Part shown: positions 1-5,048 of the stretch, piece after piece
Position numbering within the stretch: the first letter of the stretch is position 1
Layout: each line of letters opens with the position of its first letter
DNA from: Ferruginibacter sp.
GTDB taxonomy: Bacteria > Bacteroidota > Bacteroidia > Chitinophagales > Chitinophagaceae
Assembly (NCBI GenBank): GCA_018882645.1
Contig: VERM01000117.1
Coordinates: 1 to 5,731, forward strand
DNA: 5,731 nucleotides
Reading direction: 5' to 3'
Notes under the pieces: model-generated
Database searches by the model: none
What the model was told of the DNA's origin: nothing
The model's input: only the letters and a program-made list of their open reading frames with translations
Translations under genes and position numbers: made by a program

Positions 1-9
1 AAGTTAAGT

Positions 10-207
10 TTATAGGAGTAACTTAAAAATATTTCCTTTGTTATCCTTAGCTACACCATATCCATTTGCAGTTCCACTTCCAGTAAAAAATTCAATCTGA
101 ATTGTTGTGCCTTGATTACAAATTAACATAGCTTCACCCCTGTTTACTGAGGCTGCATTACCAATTGAAAATCCAGTGCCATAAGCACTTCCCCAAGCAC
201 TTGACAT
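10..207 (-). CDS. C-terminal part of a Ser/Gly-rich, possibly lipoprotein-like protein; family not recognised
   Basis: The first in-frame ATG gives 65 residues ending in a TAA at 10-12. The composition is rich in Gly, Ser, Ala and Asn. The C-terminal half (VNRGEAMLICNQGTTIQ, then a stretch ending GNIFKLLL) looks like real beta-rich coding sequence. The same frame stays open upstream of this ATG to about 333, with similar Ser/Thr/Gly-rich composition and an FFFSSC stretch that resembles the end of a lipoprotein signal. The true protein was therefore probably longer than this ORF. No Shine-Dalgarno sequence precedes the ATG at 207. I do not recognise the family and give no function. It could be a truncated gene, a frameshifted gene, or an intact small protein using this ATG. 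Confidence 0.4.
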   Translation of the reverse strand: MSSAWGSAYGTGFSIGNAASVNRGEAMLICNQGTTIQIEFFTGSGTANGYGVAKDNKGNIFKLLL

Positions 208-323
208 ATTGCTTGAGAAATTAGCAGAACTAAAGCCTACACCAGCAGAAGTAACAGGAACTGGTCCGGAAACTGTAGAAGATGTGGAAACATCTATACA
301 AGAAGAGAAAAAAAATTGAACAT
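208..323 (-). pseudogene. Probable lost N-terminal part of the 10-207 gene, broken at a run of eight T
   Basis: Read on the minus strand in the frame of the downstream ORF, this stretch codes FFFSSCIDVSTSSTVSG and continues without a stop into the ATG at 207. No ATG, GTG or TTG start exists in that frame before a stop at 334-336. An ATG at 321-323 lies one base out of frame. The two frames meet at a run of eight T on the minus strand (plus-strand A308-A315). A ninth T would give one ORF starting MFNFFFSSCIDVS and running to the stop at 10. The frameshift may be a real mutation, phase variation or a sequencing error. A lost upstream exporter signal is equally possible, because MFNFFFSSC is short for a signal peptide. 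Confidence 0.35.
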
Positions 324-358
324 CAGTTAAAACTTAAAGGTAATTTATAAGGTTAACA

Positions 359-682
359 ATGGGAATTTACGGTGTAAAATCAAAAACTTGTAATTGTAAA
401 GGTTCATGGTCTACATTAGACGCTAATGATAACAGAATATATATGGAACATCCTTGTAAAGAACATCGTATTGCAAAAGGAAATTTAAACGACTACAGTG
501 GTACAATTGCAGACGAAACCAAAGCAATTGAACTCAATCCGCAATATGCTGAAGCATACCATAACAGGGGAATTGCTAAATTAATATCAGGACAGAAAGC
601 CGGTGGTTGTTTAGATTTAAGCAAAGCCGGCGAGTTGGGTTCTGAAAAAGCATACGATTTAATAAAGGAACACTGTCAGTAG
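359..682 (+). CDS. Small TPR protein with an unusual Cys/His N-terminus
   Basis: This 107-residue protein has two parts. Residues 37-107 form about one and a half to two tetratricopeptide units. NLNDYSGTIADETKAIELNP (42-61) is a nearly canonical TPR, followed by the start of a second (AEAYHNRGIAKLISGQKAGG). The end, CLDLSKAGELGSEKAYDLI, is the usual C-terminal cap of Bacteroidota TPR proteins. Normal members carry many more repeats in front. Residues 1-36 are not TPR and hold C11, C13, H31, C33 and H36 in a CxC...HxCxxH arrangement that could bind a metal. No signal peptide or membrane segment is seen, so it should be cytoplasmic. AAGG sits a few bases before the ATG and may act as a ribosome site. 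It may be a fusion or the truncated remnant of a larger TPR gene. Confidence 0.6.
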   Translation: MGIYGVKSKTCNCKGSWSTLDANDNRIYMEHPCKEHRIAKGNLNDYSGTIADETKAIELNPQYAEAYHNRGIAKLISGQKAGGCLDLSKAGELGSEKAYDLIKEHCQ

Positions 683-736
683 AAACACATAGAATAGTTT
701 AGCCTTATTTTAAGCGAGTGATTCTTTTACCACATA

Positions 737-751
737 GCACTCCTACGGAAT
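737..751. repeat. Degenerate short hairpin (GCACTCC-TAC-GGAAT)
   Basis: ACTCC at 739-743 faces GGAAT at 747-751 around a TAC loop, with one mismatch. Together with the hairpin 57 bases downstream it gives the 683-854 intergenic stretch a repeat-rich look. I see no gene between 683 and 854. It may be a decayed copy of a dispersed intergenic repeat, but a single copy in this window cannot show that. Confidence 0.25.
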
Positions 752-805
752 AAGAATATGGCAGTCTTCCTTTCGTTTTGTGAAGAAAATTGTCGCGGCG
801 GCAAA

Positions 806-842
806 CTCCCCTCGCCTTTAGGAGAGGGGCTGGGGGTGAGGT
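806..842. repeat. REP-like GC-rich hairpin with GGGGGTGAGG tail
   Basis: CCCCTCGCC (808-816) and GGAGAGGGG (821-829) form a 9-bp stem with one G-A mismatch and a TTTA loop. CTGGGGGTGAGG follows directly. The element is far more GC-rich than its surroundings and sits between a plus-strand gene ending at 682 and a minus-strand gene ending at 855. Hairpins of this CCCCTCTCC...GGAGAGGGG...GGGGTGAGG form recur as dispersed intergenic elements in Bacteroidota and some other bacteria (from memory, not searched). No T-run follows on either strand, so it is not a typical intrinsic terminator. It could still help end transcription or protect the 3' ends of the two converging messages. Confidence 0.6.
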
Positions 843-854
843 TGAATAATGAAT

Positions 855-1262
855 TTATTTCTCTAAATAATTTAATAGCTCCGGAATTTTTTTAGATAAA
901 TACTTTATTTCACTGTTATTCCTGGGCAAGCGGTAGTTTGACAGTTTCAAATCAGATTTATAAATAATTATGGACTGAATAATCCATCTGAACTGTTCTT
1001 TAAGAAAATCAATGTGTCTGGTTTTAAATTCATTTTGTTGGACGGCCAGCTTTTTATCCAAATCATATCCTACACTCAGTAAAGCCTGTATTTGATTATA
1101 CTTTTTAACTCCGGATTCTTTTTTATAAATAACCAACTTTTGAGCACTTTTCAAATACTCGATCAGTTGTGCATTGATTGAAGTATCTGCTTTTTTGGTT
1201 TGACAAGTTGCGGCTTCACCTTTAATAATAAAAAAACAGAATAGAATGATAAATCGCTTCAT
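855..1262 (-). CDS. Small secreted protein of unknown function
   Basis: This 135-residue protein starts with a clear export signal: MKRF, then a hydrophobic core (IILFCFFII), then KGEAAT, with likely signal peptidase I cleavage near residue 18. C20 follows but lacks a good lipobox, so lipid anchoring is less likely. The mature part is about 115 residues, Lys-rich and probably mostly alpha-helical (for example AQLIEYLKSAQKLVIYKK and HIDFLKEQFRWIIQSIIIYK). No catalytic motif, repeat or known domain is visible. The start is the only ATG that includes the signal peptide. It is transcribed away from the large TPR gene, with 281 bases between the two starts, and converges with the 359-682 gene across the REP-like hairpin. 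I do not recognise the family. Confidence 0.7.
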   Translation of the reverse strand: MKRFIILFCFFIIKGEAATCQTKKADTSINAQLIEYLKSAQKLVIYKKESGVKKYNQIQALLSVGYDLDKKLAVQQNEFKTRHIDFLKEQFRWIIQSIIIYKSDLKLSNYRLPRNNSEIKYLSKKIPELLNYLEK

Positions 1263-1470
1263 TGGAATGTTTTTGATAGATGTAAATTTAAATATAGAAA
1301 GGTAAAATTTAATGCTAATTAATTTGTTAATAATAAAAAGCCTAATTTACAGGTATAATGTAACATTGATAAAATTTGAACAAAAAAATGAATTTTAAAA
1401 TGAATACGATTATTCGTTGTTCAATTCTGTATAGATCACACTAATTATGTAATTTCAATAAACCATGCAT

Positions 1471-1527
1471 TTTTGATGGCAGAGCCAACATTTACGGATT
1501 GAGAGATTAAATCCGCCATTTTCAAAA
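1471..1527 (+). promoter_or_regulatory. Nested inverted repeats upstream of the TPR membrane gene
   Basis: The 1263-1543 intergenic region has no gene I can support. Near its right end TTTTGATGGC (1471-1480) can pair with GCCAT (1515-1519) plus CAAAA (1523-1527), leaving a three-base TTT bulge. Inside it CGGATT (1495-1500) pairs with AATCCG (1510-1515) around a nine-base loop. The two stems share G1515, so they cannot both form in full. The structure ends 16 bases before the ATG at 1544. It could be a leader fold or an operator. No known riboswitch consensus is recognised, and AT-rich sequence yields some pairing by chance. Confidence 0.3.
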
Positions 1528-1543
1528 CAAAATAATTGCTTAA

Positions 1544-3343
1544 ATGTTTTTAAAAAAAGTTGTTTGCATTATTGTTGTACTCTCAATTGCTTTATTCAGA
1601 TCTCATGGACAGGATATAAAAATTATCGAGAAGCTAAAGAAGCAATTGGCTTCTACTTCCAATACAGAAGAGAAAATCGACCTATTAGGAAAGCTTTCCT
1701 TATATCTCATGGATATTAACCTTGATCAATCCGAGGAGGCCGGCAAACAACAAATAACTATTGCAGAAGAATCCAGAAACCGGGAATGGATGGTGAAAGC
1801 ATATCTGTCTAATGGATTAAGATGCTCCTATTTTGCAGGCAGGAATGATTATAATGATAGATCCTTCGATTATTATAATAAGGCGCTGGAAATTGCCCAA
1901 AAAAACAGACTGCAGAAATGGATCGGTATTGCCCATATGAGGCTTGCCAATGCTTATCTCAACAAAAGTGATAAAGATAAAGCATTGAATGAGGCAAATG
2001 AAGCCTCTTCTCTTTTAGCGAATATTGATAGTGATAGCCTTAGGGCTGAAAGCAATGTAACGTTGGGAACTGTTCACCTTGCAAGAAATAATAAAACGCT
2101 TGCCTTAAGATTTTTTCTGAATGCATTAGTGATGGCTGAAGATATCAAAAACATGCCACTAATAAGAAACTGTTATCTCCGCCTCGTTGAATTCTATAAC
2201 AACATAAGCGATTACGACCGCGCTCTTGATTATCACTCAAAAGCCTTGGAAGCACTTGAAAAAATTGATGATGACAATAAAATGTATACCAAGGCTGTTT
2301 ATCTTTCGGGAATTGCCAACCTCTATTCTCAACAGGAGAAATATGACATCGCCCTCAATTATTACAATCAATCGATCAAGATTGCCGATTCATTGAATTT
2401 TCCTAATTTAAAAATCCCGGCATACGTTGGAATATTGAATCAATTTCTAACTAACAACCAGCCGTCAAAGGCGATGGATTATTTTAATTCACCTGCGGGA
2501 GAAACGCTAAAAAACTATCTGTCCCAGTCCGGGTTTTCAGCTGCTATCGATCAGGCCTATGCAGCCATTTATACACGGCTCGACAAATTGGATTCAGCGA
2601 AAATATACTTAGATAAATCTGCTCCCTTTTTTGAACAGTCTGCAAATGATTTTGCAAAAATATCTTCCTATGGTATATGGGCAGACTTTTATAAAAGAGC
2701 TTCTGATTATCCCAATTCGATTAAATATTTCCTGAAAGTGAAAGAAATGTCTGAAAAAGCAGGTATTCTTGAAAATATAGTGGAAGCTACCAAGCAATTG
2801 GATACATTGTATGAAAAAACCGGAGATTATCGATCGTCAAAACTATATAGCGCGCAATACTTCAAGTATAATGATAGTCTTCAAAAGTTGAACAAAGAAA
2901 AAGAAATGCTGCAGGTAGAGGCGGCCGATGAACAATTAAGGCTTCAAAAAAAGAAAAAACAGACTGAAGAAGATAATCAAAGACGCCATAATATTCAATA
3001 TATGGCTATAACTATAGGAATAGCAACTCTTTTCGTTTTACTTGTTTTTATGGGGTTGTTCCAGGTTTCTACCGGCACAATTAGGCTATTGGGGTTTTTT
3101 ACTTTCATTATGTTTTTTGAATTTATCATTCTTATTGCTGATCATAAGATACATGATATAACCCACGGCGAGCCCTGGAAGGTGCTAACTATCAAGATAA
3201 TTCTTATCGCTATGCTTCTGCCATTTCACCATTGGCTGGAGAAAAAAACAATCAGTTATTTAACTTCTATGAATAAATTGAAAGTGAATAAGAAAGGCAT
3301 CAAAAACCTTTTTAGTAATAAAAAAAACTCCGGAAATGAATAA
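1544..3343 (+). CDS. Exported TPR sensor-like protein with a three-helix membrane module and no kinase
   Basis: This protein has 599 residues. A signal peptide (MFLKK, hydrophobic core 6-18, cleavage near SHG-Q at 22/23) sends the N-terminal domain to the periplasm. Residues ~84-446 hold about eight degenerate TPR units, for example YDIALNYYNQSIKIADSL and SDYPNSIKYFLKVKEMSEKA. Residues ~441-485 form a charged coiled coil. Three hydrophobic helices follow at about 486-507, 512-532 and 546-562, then a Lys-rich tail (nine Lys) likely in the cytoplasm. The loop between helices 2 and 3 is DHKIHDITHGEPW (533-545), and helix 3 ends in FHHW. Bacteroidota proteins with exported TPRs and a coiled coil commonly continue into a histidine kinase or LuxR-type output domain; here none exists. 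Signalling through a partner, or a scaffold role, is inference. The gene appears intact, with a single ATG that includes the signal peptide. Confidence 0.8.
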   Translation: MFLKKVVCIIVVLSIALFRSHGQDIKIIEKLKKQLASTSNTEEKIDLLGKLSLYLMDINLDQSEEAGKQQITIAEESRNREWMVKAYLSNGLRCSYFAGRNDYNDRSFDYYNKALEIAQKNRLQKWIGIAHMRLANAYLNKSDKDKALNEANEASSLLANIDSDSLRAESNVTLGTVHLARNNKTLALRFFLNALVMAEDIKNMPLIRNCYLRLVEFYNNISDYDRALDYHSKALEALEKIDDDNKMYTKAVYLSGIANLYSQQEKYDIALNYYNQSIKIADSLNFPNLKIPAYVGILNQFLTNNQPSKAMDYFNSPAGETLKNYLSQSGFSAAIDQAYAAIYTRLDKLDSAKIYLDKSAPFFEQSANDFAKISSYGIWADFYKRASDYPNSIKYFLKVKEMSEKAGILENIVEATKQLDTLYEKTGDYRSSKLYSAQYFKYNDSLQKLNKEKEMLQVEAADEQLRLQKKKKQTEEDNQRRHNIQYMAITIGIATLFVLLVFMGLFQVSTGTIRLLGFFTFIMFFEFIILIADHKIHDITHGEPWKVLTIKIILIAMLLPFHHWLEKKTISYLTSMNKLKVNKKGIKNLFSNKKNSGNE

Positions 3344-3372
3344 ATTGTATTTATTTCACAACGGTAAAAAAT

Positions 3373-3416
3373 CATTTAAAGCAAATAAATGTTCTCGTTG
3401 GCATGTTCTTTAAATG
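3373..3416. terminator. Inverted repeat downstream of the TPR gene, possible weak terminator
   Basis: CATTTAAAG (3373-3381) and CTTTAAATG (3408-3416) are perfect 9-base inverted repeats separated by 26 bases, followed by TTTTG. They lie 30 bases after the stop of the TPR gene and 62 bases before the next start. The stem is AT-rich and the loop long, so termination would be weak. An operator for the downstream gene is the alternative reading. Confidence 0.3.
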
Positions 3417-3477
3417 TTTTGCCTCCCTGTCCATCAATCGGATTATTTCCTTAATTATAAATTTAAAATAGACAAAT

Positions 3478-3897
3478 ATGGCATCAATCAAAATTCATCG
3501 GCCCAACAATTTTGTTGGTCGACTAAGGGCTTTTAGTGTTTATCTGAATGACAAAAAAATTGGCACAGTTTCAAATGGAGAAACAAAAGAGTTTCAGATA
3601 TCCGCAGGTAATCATAAAATTTACTGCAAGCAAGATTTTTTTAATTCGCCGTTCATTTATTCATTTTCAATTGAAGAAAATCAAACAAAATCATTGAAAG
3701 CAGCATATAAGCAAAATTCTATGGTTATGCTGGCTATTTTGTTTAGCTTCATTTTTTCTGCAATATTATCTCAGTTTTTGACAGTCTGGCTAAAAGTTAA
3801 CATTCAATATTGGTTGGGATTCTATATTTTATTTGCATTTGCAATATTATTAATATTGAGGGCTTTGAAAATATTTACAATATTTGTAACTGAATAA
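3478..3897 (+). CDS. Small membrane protein with a PEGA-like N-terminal domain and two TM helices
   Basis: This protein has 139 residues. Residues 1-75 look like a small beta-sandwich of the PEGA-like type: IKIHRP, then VYLNDKKIGTVSNGETKEF, then ISAGNHKIYCKQDF. This is the common pattern of a short ligand-like strand, an 'N-D-K-K-I-G' turn, a 'G-E' turn and 'G-x-H-x-I'. Two strongly hydrophobic segments follow at ~82-104 and ~111-133, ending in a short tail. There is no N-terminal signal, so the beta domain is probably cytoplasmic with a hairpin membrane anchor. That topology is a prediction. It lies 134 bases after the TPR gene on the same strand, so co-transcription is possible but not shown. 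The exact function is unknown; the domain call is by pattern only. Confidence 0.65.
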   Translation: MASIKIHRPNNFVGRLRAFSVYLNDKKIGTVSNGETKEFQISAGNHKIYCKQDFFNSPFIYSFSIEENQTKSLKAAYKQNSMVMLAILFSFIFSAILSQFLTVWLKVNIQYWLGFYILFAFAILLILRALKIFTIFVTE

Positions 3898-4095
3898 TTC
3901 AATGTTAAATCGAGGCTATTGTTGTTCTTCTTTAATTGACCAATGACTCATACAACACAGTGCCATCAGTAAAGTATGGAGTTTTTCTACCTCTACCGAG
4001 AGATGATTGAGTGGGAGATATGAAGTTTATCCGGAGCGGCTACAGAAATAAAATCGTAAAAAATCGTACTGAATAAAATCAGTTTAATTTAAAAT
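3898..4095. other. Intergenic stretch between convergent genes, no gene seen
   Basis: No convincing coding sequence is present. An 18-codon ORF at 4020-4076 has no family resemblance. A near-tandem 10-base repeat (AAATCGTA at 4051-4058 and 4061-4068) lies at the right end beside the putative terminator. Confidence 0.5.
4052..4083 (-). terminator. Possible weak intrinsic terminator of the outer-membrane barrel gene
   Basis: Read on the minus strand, ACTGA-loop-TCAGT (4083-4068, a 5-bp stem with a TTTTAT loop) is followed after three bases (ACG) by ATTTTTTACGATTTTA. It lies 12 bases past the stop of the 4096-4905 gene, which is a suitable place. The stem is short and has little GC, so the call rests mainly on the T-rich stretch and position. 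Confidence 0.35.
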
Positions 4096-4905
4096 TCAAA
4101 ATTTATACCCAAGAGAAAAACTCAAAGACCGGATTCCTGACCAAGGACCCGTAGTTTTGATCTCGGCTGATGTTGGAGACAAAACTTTTCCTTCAACAGT
4201 AAACGGACCAGAATTATTAAGATCATTCAATGAAGCCTGCAATTCATCCTGATCTGCTTGTGTCATGGGAGGGTTTATGTTGGTTGCTGTAAGAATCCCG
4301 CGGCTCTTTCCATAATGCCCCCCTAATATCCAGAAATCAAGTACAAGTCGCTTGGACAAATTATACTGTACACCAATCATCAGGCCGCCACTGAGTGAAG
4401 TGATATTCCCATTGAAACTGATAGGCGAATAAGTGGTTGTGCCTCCGTTATTGTTGTTTGGATTTTCCACCGGCAAAGAAAAACCAAAATTGGCATATCG
4501 AAAATATGGCGCAATATAAAATCCTTTCAACGCTCTTTTACCGGTATACCATCTCAGCTCTCCAGTGAACGCAGTGTTGCCAATTCTTAAATCATTTACT
4601 TTGAAATCAGGATCGTTTACAAGTTGTTGAATTTGTGATTTAAAAGGCGGTGTGATGGAGGGCATATAGCGAAAAGCAACGGATAAACTCAGCTTCCTGC
4701 CAATTTTTCGCTCATAGGTTAAATTGTAATTCTGTAAAGCAAGACTAAACAGGTTTGTCTTAATAACATTACTTGACAATGATGGTTCAGGTAGCGCTTC
4801 TTGTTTTTTTGCTGAATTTTCTTTTGATTTATCCGGAACTGCTTCAGATTGCTGAGCATGAGAAATTGAAGGCAAAAGGAATAAAATAAAAATAATTTTT
4901 TTCAT
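4096..4905 (-). CDS. Outer-membrane beta-barrel protein, DUF3575-like
   Basis: This protein has 269 residues. A signal peptide (MKKIIFILFLLPSISHA, cleavage before Q18) is followed by a Glu/Lys/Ser/Pro-rich linker to about residue 44. Next come alternating beta strands typical of small outer-membrane barrels: VIKTNLFSLALQNYNLTYER (47-66), then RKLSLSVAFRYMP, TGELRWYTGKRALKGFYIAP, LSGGLMIGVQYNLSKRLVLD and a final SLSFSLGYKF. The C-terminal Phe, with Tyr at -2, is the classic BAM targeting signal. 'K-T-N-L...N-x-x-Y-E-R' near the start matches the DUF3575-type barrels common in Bacteroidota. Polar insertions at ~145-160 and ~205-245 are probably surface loops. The substrate is unknown. It is divergent from the HAD gene, with a palindrome between the two, and convergent with the PEGA-like gene. 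Confidence 0.8.
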   Translation of the reverse strand: MKKIIFILFLLPSISHAQQSEAVPDKSKENSAKKQEALPEPSLSSNVIKTNLFSLALQNYNLTYERKIGRKLSLSVAFRYMPSITPPFKSQIQQLVNDPDFKVNDLRIGNTAFTGELRWYTGKRALKGFYIAPYFRYANFGFSLPVENPNNNNGGTTTYSPISFNGNITSLSGGLMIGVQYNLSKRLVLDFWILGGHYGKSRGILTATNINPPMTQADQDELQASLNDLNNSGPFTVEGKVLSPTSAEIKTTGPWSGIRSLSFSLGYKF

Positions 4906-4950
4906 ATCATTGGATGTGTTTATGTATTAAATCTACATTTTTATTCTTGA

Positions 4951-4980
4951 ATAAAATAATCGTTTTGTTTTTTATTTTAT
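4951..4980. repeat. AT-rich inverted repeat in the divergent upstream region
   Basis: ATAAAATAA (4951-4959) and TTATTTTAT (4972-4980) are perfect 9-base inverted repeats with a 12-base spacer. The sequence has low complexity, so chance is likely. It is listed because it lies in the 143-base divergent upstream region next to the stronger palindrome at 5008. Confidence 0.25.
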
Positions 4981-5007
4981 ATCAGTCAAATGATTTTTTT
5001 ATTCATA

Positions 5008-5023
5008 TCTGATAATTATCAGA
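5008..5023. promoter_or_regulatory. Perfect 16-bp palindrome, candidate operator
   Basis: TCTGATAATTATCAGA is identical to its own reverse complement across all 16 bases, with no spacer. It lies 25 bases before the HAD start (5049) and 102 bases from the barrel gene start (4905), in their shared upstream region. A dimeric repressor or activator binding here would fit. AAATTTG follows directly, one mismatch from a TAnnTTTG -7 box for the HAD gene if GAAATTTG is counted. Confidence 0.45.
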
Positions 5024-5048
5024 AATTTGCAGTAATCCATTGTGTCGA

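Noticed and set aside
1282..1300. TAAATTTA and TATATTTA boxes upstream of the 855-1262 gene
   Set aside because: Each is one mismatch from the -7 consensus, but with no TTG at the -33 distance and high AT content they are expected by chance.
1471..1499. Possible promoter (TTTTG, then TACGGATTG) before the TPR membrane gene
   Set aside because: The -7 part has an extra base and a mismatch against TAnnTTTG, and the spacing (17) is short of the usual 19 or so.
1539..1550. Shared TTAATGTTTT-like string (TTAAATGTTTT) at 1540 and 3410
   Set aside because: It is an 11-base AT-rich match between a start codon region and an intergenic inverted repeat; most likely coincidence.
2609..2797. 62-residue ORF on the minus strand inside the large TPR gene
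   Set aside because: It lies wholly antisense to well-supported TPR repeats, and its Phe/Cys/Arg-rich translation looks like a shadow of AT-rich coding sequence.
4020..4076. 18-codon ORF between the convergent genes
   Set aside because: It is too short, has no family resemblance and overlaps the putative terminator region.
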